A stretch of DNA of 64,000 nt from Shinella sp. XGS7 (GCF_020535565.1 NZ_CP084758.1:3919001-3983000); one strand, 5' to 3'; shown: positions 1 to 8,035, numbered from the stretch's first letter. Translations and numbers: made by a program. Notes: a model not told the origin generated them from the sequence alone.

Positions 1-1710
1 GCCGTTGTCCTGGACCTCGAAGCGCCAGTGCGGGGCCTGGTCCACACGCAGGCTCACATGGTCGGCCTGAGCATGCTTGCGCACATTGGACAGCGCTTCC
101 TGCAGGATGTGCAGGACCTGGACCTGCTGATCCGGCAGCAGCGGCAGACCGGTGCCGCGCAACTGCAAATGGGTGGTGACGCCGCTCTGGTGCTCAAACT
201 TGGCCAGCATGGTGCGGATCGCATGCTCGATGTCCTCATGCCCCGGCCGGGTCCGGAAATGCACCAACAGCTCGCGCACATTGGCATAGCACTCACGCAC
301 GCCGGTATCGATCTCGGCCAGGCTGCGCATCAGCTCCTGCTCATCCCGGCGCTGAACGGCGCCATGCAGCAGCTGCACATGGATCTTCAGAAAGGCCAGC
401 ACCTGGGCGATGGAATCGTGAAGCTCCTGCGCCAGCAGATTGCGCTCCTCCGAGACCGCCATCTCGCGGTCGCGCGCCGCCAGGCGCAGATTGTCCACCT
501 GGGTGGCGAACTGGCCGACCAGCGCCTCCAGCAGCTGGCGCTCCTGCTCGCCCAGACGCTGCTCGCCATAGTGGAACAGCTCCACTTCGCCGATCGCGCC
601 GGTGCCGCTACGCATGGGCAGCGAGACCACGGTCTGGTAGCCCGCTGCGGCGCAGTGCCCCAGGCTGGCCAGCCCTTCGCGCAGGATGGGGATGACGCGA
701 GCCCCCTCCGGCGTCGGCGCCGCGCCGCAGGCACAGCTGCCGTGCTCCAGGCACTGCTCGGACTCGACCATGGCCTGCGGCAGGCAGGTCTGGGCCAGCA
801 TGATCCAACGTGCACCGCCCTGGGCCGACAGGCGCACCGCGCAGGCGTCGGCCCGGGCGATCCTGGCAATGCACTCGGCAAAGGTCTGGCCCAGCGCCTC
901 AAGCCCGCCTTCGGTCTGATGCCCCAGCTGCGCCACCTCGTACAGAGCCTGCAGCTGTTCGTTCTGCCGGGCCAGGTGCGCCGTCTTCTCCTTGACCTTG
1001 CCTTCCAGCCCCTCGTAAGCCTGTTGCAGGGCCTGGGCCATGCGGTTGAAGCCCCGCGCCAACTCCCGGAACTCTTCGACAGAAGCAGACTCATCCACGC
1101 GGGCTCCGAGCTGACCGGCGGCGGCGCGCTGCAAGCCTTCACGTAGGCGCTGCAATGGCTGGACGATCCAGACATAAGTGCCTGACACAAAGACGACGGA
1201 GGCTGCGACCACCAGCACCACCAACCCCAGGCAGAGTCCGCCCAGGATGGAGGTTCGGGCTGCGATCGTATGCTCGATGGCGCCTACCAAGCCATCAATG
1301 CGCGCAACGAAAACGTCGGCGTGCTGACGCATCACCGCCGGAGACAGGTCTTCGGACAAGGCTGTCTTGAGCACAGGCCACTGCCGCTCGATCTCTTCGA
1401 GACGTTCACGACAGTCCTGGGTATCCGGCACAAAGAGAGGTCGTTGAGGATCCCCGCTGCGCAAACGGGCCAGCATCTGCTCAAAATCACGGAAATCGCT
1501 CGCAAGACTGCTTGCGTCGCCGGCAGCCTGGGCAAGTGTCATGCGGTAGCTCAGCATGCGCATGCGCCCTGCCTCATTGATAGCGCCGGCCCCGCCCTCT
1601 AGCTGCCACGACACCCAGACGGTGAACGCGATCGAGGCGAGAGCAATCACCAAGAAGCTGGTCTGGATGAGCGCTAACTTGCCTACTAGGCTGCGAGTGC
1701 GATGAAACAT
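1..1710 (-). CDS. narX: NarX/NarQ-type nitrate/nitrite sensor histidine kinase (C-terminus off the left edge)
   Basis: Membrane sensor kinase that would phosphorylate a NarL-type regulator in response to nitrate or nitrite. The frame is open from the ATG at 1710 to base 1, 570 codons, and the ATP-binding domain is cut by the window edge. In order: TM1 about residues 11-32; a periplasmic P-box-like stretch (residues 43-56, NEAGRMRMLSYR); TM2 about 155-177; HAMP about 178-232; a coiled linker; a central GAF-like region with a cysteine cluster (CLEHGSCACG), as in the NarX central module; and a HisKA_3 dimerisation helix with phospho-acceptor His431 in the QELHDSIAQ motif. The N-box (EALSNVRKHA) and the beginning of the D-box (VQDNG) are present. 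The cognate narL would be expected just outside the window. The family call is by motif; ligand specificity is inferred from the P-box. Confidence 0.9.
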   Translation of the reverse strand, partial: MFHRTRSLVGKLALIQTSFLVIALASIAFTVWVSWQLEGGAGAINEAGRMRMLSYRMTLAQAAGDASSLASDFRDFEQMLARLRSGDPQRPLFVPDTQDCRERLEEIERQWPVLKTALSEDLSPAVMRQHADVFVARIDGLVGAIEHTIAARTSILGGLCLGLVVLVVAASVVFVSGTYVWIVQPLQRLREGLQRAAAGQLGARVDESASVEEFRELARGFNRMAQALQQAYEGLEGKVKEKTAHLARQNEQLQALYEVAQLGHQTEGGLEALGQTFAECIARIARADACAVRLSAQGGARWIMLAQTCLPQAMVESEQCLEHGSCACGAAPTPEGARVIPILREGLASLGHCAAAGYQTVVSLPMRSGTGAIGEVELFHYGEQRLGEQERQLLEALVGQFATQVDNLRLAARDREMAVSEERNLLAQELHDSIAQVLAFLKIHVQLLHGAVQRRDEQELMRSLAEIDTGVRECYANVRELLVHFRTRPGHEDIEHAIRTMLAKFEHQSGVTTHLQLRGTGLPLLPDQQVQVLHILQEALSNVRKHAQADHVSLRVDQAPHWRFEVQDNG

Positions 1711-1924
1711 GGTCACAAGACCATAGTTCCAGCACACGAGCAGATGCTTGACGAATATCAAGCCAGCCGCACGTCCACCTTCTGCAAGCGCATTCAGTTT
1801 GAATCTCTGCACCCGCTGTTTCGATAGCCCTGCAACGTGCTCAGGTGCCACGGCTTCAGGTCCACTCCTCAGCCAACTCTCAACTGCCCCTCCGCGCAAG
1901 TGTGTCAGCGTTCAAACTCTGGGC

Positions 1925-2170
1925 CTACTGCCCCTGGTCTTGCCCCTTGCTGACGATGCCCACTGACGCCGGGGCCGAGCTACCTGGCGCGTTTACCTCC
2001 GCAGTAGCGTCGATGCCCCAGGACATCCAGTCACTACCGAATAGCTCACTTGGATGGGAGGTGGCAATGCTGCCGTTGCCACATCGCATATCGTCGGCAC
2101 GACAGTACAAGTCACAGCCCCAACAGACTCTTTCGGGCTTAGGTGGTGTCATCGGAAAACGCTTGCTCAT
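1925..2170 (-). CDS. DUF3079-type small cysteine-rich protein
   Basis: 81-residue protein of unknown function. The core RFPMTPPKPERVCWGCDLYC followed by CGNGS, HPSELFG and DW matches what I recall of the DUF3079 family, small proteins common in Burkholderiales. The CxxCxxxC cluster plus a fourth cysteine could bind a metal, but that is inference. I start at the ATG at 2170 (MSKRFP) because the family begins there; a longer frame opens at 2194. It stands alone between narX and the mobile-element remnant, in sequence of lower GC than the housekeeping genes. The last 30 residues are low-complexity and not part of the conserved core. Confidence 0.7.
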   Translation of the reverse strand: MSKRFPMTPPKPERVCWGCDLYCRADDMRCGNGSIATSHPSELFGSDWMSWGIDATAEVNAPGSSAPASVGIVSKGQDQGQ

Positions 2171-2788
2171 ACGCGCCAGCATGAAACAAGCCACGCGAAT
2201 CGGGTCTGAGCCTGCTCAAATGCAACAAGTTCGACTGGATCCATACGTGCATAGAACCGGCTGCCAGTTCATCGCACTCCCTTGGCCTGCGGCCACGCAT
2301 CAGCATCAATCTGGCACCGGCACCCGACCCAAGGTCTGATGGAGTCATGGCTACAAAATCTTGGCGCCAATCTTTATCCCGCATCAGGCGACGATGCAAT
2401 CGCCTCCCTGGAGGGCCTGGAGGTACGCGAGTCCTCATGGGCCGAAAGGGAAGACACCTGCAGCGAGCCCTATCGCGTAGACGGTCTGGTTCCTCAAACC
2501 AGGTGAACGCGCTGGGTTGACGGCTCCTGTGCTCGCCTCAGTCAGAAGTCAGGGGAGCTACTTGACCTCCGCGTCTCGGTCGCCGCTCCACAGCTGGCGC
2601 AGCCAGCACGCCACACTGCGCCACCCTCGCTCTCACAGCGCGTCCTCAAGGTATTCGCGGACAAAAGCAGGGCGCCGAGTGACTCCACCAGAGCCAATCT
2701 CTTCGCACCGGGCGCCGATGCATGAAGTGCATCCAAATGCTGGCGCTCCGCCTATCCTGCACTCAACCATGAACCAAGGTATGGGCGA
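2171..2788. other. Gene-poor, lower-GC stretch at the presumed edge of the integrated element
   Basis: About 620 bases with no frame that I can support. Short frames exist on both strands (for example 2139-2438 minus and 2517-2852 plus), but their translations lack recognisable domains. Base composition is clearly lower in GC than the flanking core genes. The far boundary of the integrative-element remnant probably lies here, but I could find no second copy of the ssrA 3' end to mark it. Confidence 0.4.
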
Positions 2789-2848
2789 GAAATCGCGCTT
2801 TCAGCTTGCTGAATTTCTCCAGAATTCAGCAACTCGAATCGCGATTTC
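2789..2848. repeat. Nested 60-bp inverted repeat upstream of the stb repeats
   Basis: Two perfect inverted repeats, one inside the other. The outer arms are GAAATCGCG (2789-2797) and CGCGATTTC (2840-2848). The inner arms are TTGCTGAATT (2806-2815) and AATTCAGCAA (2823-2832) around a short loop. It lies about 45 bases before the TGCAA repeat block and the partition-type gene. Plasmids of the R388 type keep stb next to the transfer origin, so an oriT or recombination site is a reasonable guess. A simple regulatory hairpin is equally possible. Confidence 0.6.
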
Positions 2849-2891
2849 CTAGACAAATACTAGTAGCAGAGCCGTCCCTGCTTCGAGCCGC

Positions 2892-2960
2892 TGCACACCA
2901 AGTGCAACGGACTGCAAGACAGGTGCAAGAGAACTGCAAAAGGATGCAAACCCATGCAAA
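2892..2960. repeat. Array of seven TGCAA/TGCAC direct repeats (stbDR-like operator/centromere)
   Basis: TGCAC at 2892 and TGCAA at 2903, 2913, 2924, 2935, 2945 and 2955: starts are spaced 10 or 11 bases apart, one helical turn, so all copies face the same side of the DNA. The array is about 75 bases upstream of the HTH-StbB gene. It resembles the stbDR repeats bound by StbA of plasmid R388, which control stb expression and plasmid segregation. The repeat structure is seen directly; its role is inferred from position and from the downstream HTH domain. Confidence 0.65.
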
Positions 2961-3035
2961 GCCGACACCAAGCCTGGAAGATCCGCAGGCGGGTCTTCCA
3001 CAGGTTTTGCCGACGCGCTGGACGTCTTTGAAGCC

Positions 3036-4178
3036 ATGGCCTCGCTGCTGCCCACCAGCCCTCCTGGACGTTTGAACCGAAAGGCACTCGCCTTCGACGA
3101 CGAGATCGAGCGCCTGCGCACGAACGGCTACACCCTCGGCGCAATCCGCCAGGCGCTCGCAGACGCTGGCATCCATGTCAGCCTCGCAACCGTGTCGCGA
3201 GAGCTGAACCGGATCGCGCGTCGCCGCCAGCTTGTGGCTCGACCCGACATGCGGGCAGCTCAAACGCCATCTGCGGCGGTCCATAAAGGGCACACCGCCC
3301 CGCCAGGATCACCCGCGCGAACTGCCGCTGCTGCCCCCTCGCTGAACTCAACAGCTCGCAGCTCTGGCAAGGCGCTCGCGGACGCCTACATGAGCAGGCT
3401 GGAGACCAACCCCTTCATCCGCGCCAAGGAGTGCCCCATGAAGATCGCCGTCATCAGCTTCTCCGGCAACGTCGGGAAGTCCACCATCGCCCGCCACCTG
3501 CTGCTGCCTCGCATGCCACAGGCCGAGCTGCTCAACGTCGAGAGCCTGAATGCCGACGAAGACAGCAATCGTGCCATCCGTGGCAGCCGCTTCGGTGAAC
3601 TTCATGAGTACCTCCAGACCATTGACCATGCGGTGGTGGACATCGGTGCCAGCAATGTCGAAGACCTGCTGGCCCTGATGCGCCGCTACCGCGGCAGCCA
3701 CGAGAACTTCGACGCCTTTGTCATCCCTTCTGTGGCCGCGACCAAGCAGCAGAAGGACACGATGGCGACGCTGGCTGACCTCTCGAGGATGGGGATACCG
3801 CCGGAACGCCTGAAGCTCGTGTTCAACATGGTCGAGGATGATGAGGAAGTGGAGGACATCTTTTTCCCGCTGCTCAGTTTCCTCAGAGACAACCCCATCG
3901 CCCACGCCAGACCCGACTGCAAGCTGCCGTTCAACGAGATCTATCGACGAATGCAGGCAGGCCACGGCGACCTGTTCGAGCTTGCTGCCGATGACACCGA
4001 CTACAAGACAGCGATTCTGAAGGAACCGGACAAAGGGGCAAAGATCCAGCTGGCCCGTCGGATGGCCAATCGCCAGCTGGCCTTGGGAGCCATTCCCGAG
4101 CTGGACGCATGCTTTGCCGCGCTTGAGCTGGGATCGCTGGTGGAGCCTGCCATGGAGCAAGTGAGCCTTCTCTCATGA
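3036..4178 (+). CDS. stbB: HTH (StbA-like) protein fused in frame to StbB-like P-loop ATPase
   Basis: Residues 1-70 hold a helix-turn-helix-like segment (DEIERLRTNGYTLGAIRQAL... VSLATVSRELNRIARR), followed by a low-complexity linker to about residue 115. From Met135 (base 3438) a StbB-type ATPase begins, with a deviant Walker A motif (SGNVGKST, residues 143-150) and a conserved middle (VDIGASNVEDLL, RRYRGSHENFD). StbB proteins act in plasmid stability and conjugation in R388-like systems. AAGGAG at 3425-3430 sits 7 bases before the ATG at 3438, so the ATPase (about 246 residues, the normal family size) is probably also or mainly translated on its own. In related elements the HTH and ATPase are usually separate genes; here no stop divides them. 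It overlaps the next gene by ATGA. Substrate and partners are not visible. Confidence 0.75.
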   Translation: MASLLPTSPPGRLNRKALAFDDEIERLRTNGYTLGAIRQALADAGIHVSLATVSRELNRIARRRQLVARPDMRAAQTPSAAVHKGHTAPPGSPARTAAAAPSLNSTARSSGKALADAYMSRLETNPFIRAKECPMKIAVISFSGNVGKSTIARHLLLPRMPQAELLNVESLNADEDSNRAIRGSRFGELHEYLQTIDHAVVDIGASNVEDLLALMRRYRGSHENFDAFVIPSVAATKQQKDTMATLADLSRMGIPPERLKLVFNMVEDDEEVEDIFFPLLSFLRDNPIAHARPDCKLPFNEIYRRMQAGHGDLFELAADDTDYKTAILKEPDKGAKIQLARRMANRQLALGAIPELDACFAALELGSLVEPAMEQVSLLS

Positions 4179-4636
4179 AGGCGCCCCACTACGCCAGCGA
4201 AGCGTTCTTCGTGCAGGCGATGGCAGAAGTCGAAGTGGTGCTCGAGCGCGTCGAAGCGCTTGTCGAGAAAGTGGGATCGGCTGCCTGCACGGTCGAGCGA
4301 TCCTGCACAGGTCTCGAAGCGCAAGTGGCGGCAGTTGAGGCGCGCATGGCGCAGCTTGCGGCCCATGCCCACGACGTGGCGGCCAAGCACATCGCCCGCA
4401 CCAGCCGGGATTTGATGCATGAAGCAGCCCATGCCGAGTGTCAATCGGTAGCGGCATTCACGCGCGCCTTGGTCTACAGTGAGCTGCAGCCGGCCGTACA
4501 CAGCCTCGTCGCGGCAGCGACGAGCTGCACCGCAAGCCGTAGCCGGTCGCGCGTCAGCTGGTGGGCTTGCGCCGCGCTGGTGACGGCATCGGCCATCGTC
4601 ACCGGCGCGCTGACCTTTCTCTCGCTGGCGCTGTAG
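4175..4636 (+). CDS. StbC-like membrane-anchored coiled-coil protein
   Basis: 153 residues, translationally coupled to the ATPase gene by a 4-base overlap. The first 120 residues are Ala/Glu/Val-rich and helical, suggesting a coiled coil (VEVVLERVEALVEK, LEAQVAAVEARMAQL). A single C-terminal transmembrane segment (about residues 128-150) ends the protein, so it would be tail-anchored in the inner membrane. I recognise no catalytic motif. Its position directly after the StbB-type ATPase is that of StbC in stbABC operons; the call rests on this context and the tail anchor, not on strong sequence similarity. Confidence 0.5.
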   Translation: MKAPHYASEAFFVQAMAEVEVVLERVEALVEKVGSAACTVERSCTGLEAQVAAVEARMAQLAAHAHDVAAKHIARTSRDLMHEAAHAECQSVAAFTRALVYSELQPAVHSLVAAATSCTASRSRSRVSWWACAALVTASAIVTGALTFLSLAL

Positions 4637-4652
4637 GCCAGGGGCAAGGCGA

Positions 4653-4684
4653 AGCGAAGCGGGCCGACCTCGGCCCGCTTCGCT
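4653..4684. terminator. Bidirectional terminator between stbC-like gene and DUF932 remnant
   Basis: Perfect 14-bp stem AGCGAAGCGGGCCG / CGGCCCGCTTCGCT with a 4-base loop, placed between two convergent genes. There is no long T-run on either side, so efficiency is uncertain, but stem strength and position fit a shared transcription end. Confidence 0.6.
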
Positions 4685-4707
4685 GGTCTCCAGGACTCAG
4701 AACCCGG

Positions 4708-5385
4708 TCATGCCTTCAGCTTGCGCATCTCTTCGGCCAGCACCCACAGCGCGCGGTTGAGTTGCACGCCGCGGTCGATGCTGCCCACTGCGCGCGTCTG
4801 AATGCGCCTTCCCTGCGCGCTGCGTCCGGGCTGCCCGCCGCGCATCAGGTTCTCCTGAGCTCGCTGGAAGCTCAGCCAAAGGCCGTCACCCTGATCTTCC
4901 ATCCGGCGCGGTTGCATCAGTTGCTGCGCGGTGATCGGTGCCGCCGGCGTGGTGCTGCCGGCGGCCTGCTCACCATATCTGAGCGCCAACGCCGCCCTCG
5001 CAAAGGCCTGCTGCTCCTCGGGCTGCAGCATCAGCCCCTTCATGCCCTGCGTGGCGGCGTCCACCGCCTTGAAGTCCTCCAGCACCCGGAATGCGCCCTC
5101 GATGACTTCGTGCTGGATCTGGCCCTTGTGCGGGATACGGATGTCCTCGATCACGTCGCCCACGACCAGTCCGTTGCAACAGACAAAGCGGAACACCCCG
5201 GCCAGCATCTGGTAGGAGCTGGCGCCGTCGTGGCTGTTGATCAGGATGATCTCGTTCGCTTCGGAGCGGCCTTGCTGCAGCTGTCTGGCATGGCACATGC
5301 GGATCATGTGCTTGGTGAACTCGGTTTTGCCCTCAACGCGGCTGCCACCCTGGGCCACCATGAAGGGCTCGAAGCCCTCCTTGTG
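4708..5385 (-). pseudogene. DUF932 domain protein, 5' end deleted
   Basis: Remnant of a DUF932 protein, a family of unknown function typical of plasmids and integrative elements. The visible part starts at the motif HKEGFEPFMVAQ and runs on with KTEFTKHMIRMCH, NSHDGASSYQMLAGVFRFVCCNGL and KGQIQHEVIEG, all family hallmarks, to a normal C-terminus (about 226 residues). A TAG codon sits just before the conserved part, and the usual N-terminal 60-80 residues are missing. The break at about 5386 is exactly where the truncated integrase ends, so one deletion removed both ends. An ATG at 5361 could still start a shortened product. Confidence 0.8.
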
Positions 5386-5926
5386 CCTCTATGGCACCGC
5401 GTGCTTCGACCCGCCGCAGGCATTGAAGGAGTTCCGGTGGCTCGATCTCCCCTATCGGCCGTTTGCCGATCCATGGGAAGGCGTCCTGTTCAAGCCGGAT
5501 CTGGGTGCGCTTGGCATGCCCCGCGCTGACCTTTGCCTGGTGCACCGTTTCGAGCCACTCCCGTGCGACTGCTTCAAACGATCCGACCACCGGTAAACCG
5601 GCCTCGTCGCGCAACTCCGCTTCGCGCTGCCGTGAGGCTTGCGCTTTGGCCTCCATCCGCGCGTCGCTCGGATCCACGCCTTGTGCAACCAGGCGCCGGG
5701 CTTCGTCGGCCTTCTGCCGGGCCAGCGCCACGCCGGTATCCGGATACGTGCCCAGGCTCAGCGTTTTGCGGAGCCCTTGGAAGCTGTAGTCCAGCCGCCA
5801 GCCGTGCGAGCCGCCGCGGACATAGAGAAGCAGGTACAGGCCGTCTCCGTCGCTCAGACGCCTGCGTGGATCACCCGGCTTGATGGTGCGGATCGTCAGA
5901 TCTGACGGGATCAGGTTGCGAGCCAT
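5333..5926 (-). pseudogene. Tyrosine (P4-type) integrase, C-terminal catalytic domain deleted
   Basis: The N-terminal 180 residues of a phage/ICE integrase: the DUF4102-type arm-binding domain (LTIRTIKPGDPRRRLSDGDGLYLLL, WRLDYSFQGLRKTLSLGTYPD) and the beginning of the core-binding domain, ending at RRVEARGAIE. The catalytic Arg-His-Arg-Tyr half (about 200 residues) is absent; after base 5387 the frame runs 17 foreign codons into the DUF932 remnant and stops. The start at 5926 has AGGAG 8 bases upstream. The gene begins about 180 bases from the 3' end of ssrA and reads away from it, the usual layout for an element integrated at the tmRNA gene. The product cannot be an active recombinase. Confidence 0.85.
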
Positions 5927-6010
5927 GCAGTAACTCCTGGCGCACTTCGCGTGCTTTTTCCAAGTTACTGTAAAAGTTACTGCATTGCCAGTCGGATCTA
6001 CGGGGTTGCC

Positions 6011-6094
6011 GTGGGACGTCAAGAACCAAAGAAAAAGGCCTAAGTTCTTGATTCACTTAGGCCTTTTGGATTGTCTGGGACCTTGTGGGACGTC
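6011..6094. repeat. 10-bp direct repeats flanking the ssrA terminator (possible att-related)
   Basis: GTGGGACGTC occurs exactly at 6011-6020 and again at 6085-6094, on either side of the ssrA terminator and between ssrA and the integrase remnant. The second copy is part of the palindrome TGGGACGTCCCA. Repeats here could be integrase arm sites or a short duplication made during insertion. I have no independent evidence for either. Confidence 0.4.
6033..6067 (-). terminator. Rho-independent terminator of ssrA
   Basis: A 13-bp perfect stem AAAAGGCCTAAGT / ACTTAGGCCTTTT around a 9-base loop. On the minus strand it ends in a T-run. It lies about 40 bases downstream of the mature tmRNA 3' end. Confidence 0.85.
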
Positions 6095-6108
6095 CCAAAA
6101 ACAGTAAA

Positions 6109-6469
6109 TGGTGGAGCCGGCGGGAATTGAACCCGCGTCCGCAAGCCATCACCGGGCAGTTCTACATGCTTAGCCCTCTGAACTTAGTTCTCGCCGAGCG
6201 ACCGCGCAGGAGCACGCTGCCAACTCAACCAGCCGCTAGATCTCGTCATTCGGTGTGCGGCCCACCGGACAACCAGCCTATGTGAATGACTCCGCAGGTG
6301 TTGCCACCCCAGCCCATAGGCCTGCTGTTGCGGAGCCTCGTGCTAATTAAGCAGCGAGGGCAAACTTTTCGTCGTTTGCAGTTAGTTTTTTCCAGTGGAT
6401 TAACGAGCGAACTGGTGCTCGGCATGCCCTACTCCGGATCCGCACCCACGTCGAAACCAGGTCGGCCCC
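6109..6469 (-). ncRNA. ssrA: tmRNA (transfer-messenger RNA)
   Basis: Rescues stalled ribosomes by acting as a tRNA and then as a short mRNA. The 5' end GGGGCCG (from 6469) pairs fully with CGGCTCC before the 3' CCA (6109-6111). The T-arm sequence GGGTTCAATTCCCGCC is near the 3' end. The tag frame on the minus strand, 6379 down to the TAA at 6347, reads ANDEKFALAA, with GCA as resume codon, a normal betaproteobacterial tag. Length about 361 nt. A plausible promoter with -35 TTGAAG and -10 TAATCT lies just upstream and overlaps the 3' end of gph. The 3' end is the presumed attachment site of the truncated integrase next to it. Confidence 0.97.
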
Positions 6470-6503
6470 ATAGAACATCTAGATTATGCCAGGGTCTTGA
6501 ACT

Positions 6504-7238
6504 TCAAGCCCCGACTTGCTGCGATTGCTGCTGCATTGCGCCCCGCACCAGGGCCAGCAGCTCCTGCGGCTGAGCAGCCAGGGCGTCCGCCCCCCAGGCC
6601 TCGATGGGCTCGCCCCGGCCCAGATAGCCCCAGGAGACCGCCACGGTCTGCATGCCTGCAGCCCGCCCGGCCAGGATGTCGCGATGATCATCGCCGACAT
6701 AGATGCATTCCTCGGGGGCCAGGCCGGCACGACGTGCTGCCTCGTACAGCGGCTCGGGATGCGGCTTGGCATGCGGCGTGGTGTCGCCGCCAATCACGGC
6801 CACCGCGCGCTGGGCCAGACCCAGTCCGGCCGTCAGCGGCAGGGCAAAGCGTTCGGACTTGTTGGTCACGATGCCCCAGCCCAAACCCAGGGACTCCAGC
6901 CCATCGAGCAAGGCCTCAACCCCGTCGAAGGCCCGGGTCTCGCGCAGCAGGCGTGCCTCGTAGCGGTCAAAGAACTCGGCCTTGAGCGCCTCGAAACGCT
7001 GATCCTGCGGCGTGACCTGGAAGGCCAGCCCCATCATGCCGCGCGCGCCGGCACCCGCCATGGGACGCAGCTGCTCCAGCGGCAAGGGCGGCAGCGCCCG
7101 CGCCAGCAGCATTTCGTTGGCGGCACCCGCCAGATCCGGCGCACTGTCCACCAAGGTGCCATCCAGATCGAAAAGCACGGCACGCAGTGGCCGGCTCAAG
7201 CGCATGGCCCCGGGAGCACGGAACACGGCGGCGTTCAT
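6504..7238 (-). CDS. gph: Phosphoglycolate phosphatase, HAD superfamily
   Basis: Removes phosphate from 2-phosphoglycolate, a by-product of DNA 3'-end repair and of oxygenase reactions. 244 residues, normal length. HAD motif I is FDLDGTLVDS (near residue 23), motif II the threonine in IVTNKSE, and motifs III/IV lie in KPHPEPLYEA and YVGDDHRDI. The start at 7238 overlaps the ubiG stop (ATGA), so the two are co-translated; the ubiG-gph pair is common in proteobacteria. HAD enzymes can be broad in substrate, so the exact substrate is inferred from family and neighbour. Confidence 0.9.
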   Translation of the reverse strand: MNAAVFRAPGAMRLSRPLRAVLFDLDGTLVDSAPDLAGAANEMLLARALPPLPLEQLRPMAGAGARGMMGLAFQVTPQDQRFEALKAEFFDRYEARLLRETRAFDGVEALLDGLESLGLGWGIVTNKSERFALPLTAGLGLAQRAVAVIGGDTTPHAKPHPEPLYEAARRAGLAPEECIYVGDDHRDILAGRAAGMQTVAVSWGYLGRGEPIEAWGADALAAQPQELLALVRGAMQQQSQQVGA

Positions 7239-7942
7239 GCGAGCAGAGGCTTGCGGCAGGCCATCAGGTAGTTGACGTCCGTGTTGCCACCCAGGCTGTA
7301 GCGCTGGGTCAGCGGGTTGTAGTGCAGGCCGCGCAGCTGCTGCAGCTCCAGCCCGGCCTCTCGCGCGAACTGTCCCAGCTCGGCGGGCTTGAGAAAGCGC
7401 GCGTACTCGTGCGTGCCGGCCGGCAGCATCTTGAGCAGGTACTCCGCGCCCACGATGGCCAGGGCGAAAGCCTTGGCATTGCGGTTGAGCGTGGAAAAGA
7501 AGACCCAGCCGCCCGGCTTCACCAACGTCGCACAGGCGCGCACCACCGAGGCAGGATCCGGCACATGCTCCAGCATCTCCATGCAGGTGACGGTGTCGAA
7601 GGAGGCCGGCCGCTCCTCAGCCAGGGCTTCCACCGCGATCTCGCGGTACTCGATGTGCTCCGTACCCGCCTCCATGGCGTGCAGCTGGGCCACCCGCAGG
7701 GGCTTGGTCGAGAGATCGATGCCCAGCACGTTCGCACCCTTGCGGGCCATGGAATCGGCCAGGATGCCGCCGCCGCAGCCCACGTCCAACACGGTCTGGC
7801 CGGCCAGGGGCGACAGTCCGTCCACCCAGTTCAGGCGCAGCGGGTTGATCTGGTGCAGGGGCTTGAATTCGCTGTCGGCATCCCACCAGCGGTGGGCGAG
7901 CTCGCCGAACTTGGCCAGCTCTTGAGGGTCGGCATTGATCAT
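7235..7942 (-). CDS. ubiG: Ubiquinone biosynthesis O-methyltransferase
   Basis: SAM-dependent enzyme carrying out both O-methylations in ubiquinone synthesis. 235 residues. The N-terminus AKFGELAHRWWDADSEFKPLHQINPLRLNWV is nearly the canonical UbiG start, followed by the SAM-binding motif I VLDVGCGGGILADSMA and the downstream motif TCMEMLEHVPDP. It is the first gene of the ubiG-gph pair and sits behind the ompA terminator, so it probably has its own promoter between 7943 and 7970. The ATG at 7942 matches the family start. Confidence 0.95.
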   Translation of the reverse strand: MINADPQELAKFGELAHRWWDADSEFKPLHQINPLRLNWVDGLSPLAGQTVLDVGCGGGILADSMARKGANVLGIDLSTKPLRVAQLHAMEAGTEHIEYREIAVEALAEERPASFDTVTCMEMLEHVPDPASVVRACATLVKPGGWVFFSTLNRNAKAFALAIVGAEYLLKMLPAGTHEYARFLKPAELGQFAREAGLELQQLRGLHYNPLTQRYSLGGNTDVNYLMACRKPLLA

Positions 7943-7973
7943 GATGGGCGAGATGGTAGCGGATGGTCCGCCA

Positions 7974-8001
7974 CAAAAGAAAACCCCGCCGAGGCGGGGT
8001 T
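7974..8001 (-). terminator. Rho-independent terminator of ompA
   Basis: A 9-bp GC-rich stem AACCCCGCC / GGCGGGGTT with a 2-base loop, followed on the minus strand by TTTTCTTTT. Located about 35 bases after the ompA stop. Confidence 0.9.
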
Positions 8002-8035
8002 GGCAATGGCAGGCGGCACAAGGCCGCCAGACGCA

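Noticed and set aside
2139..2438. Possible small minus-strand gene overlapping the DUF3079-type gene
   Set aside because: No domain, no ribosome-binding site, and it overlaps the front of a better supported gene.
2892..2960. CRISPR array
   Set aside because: Repeat unit is only 5 bases with 5-6 base gaps; far too short for CRISPR. No cas genes in the window.
1711..3030. Second attachment site (copy of the ssrA 3' end) for the element remnant
   Set aside because: I searched by eye for the 3' tmRNA sequence with CCA and found no copy; it may be lost or lie elsewhere.
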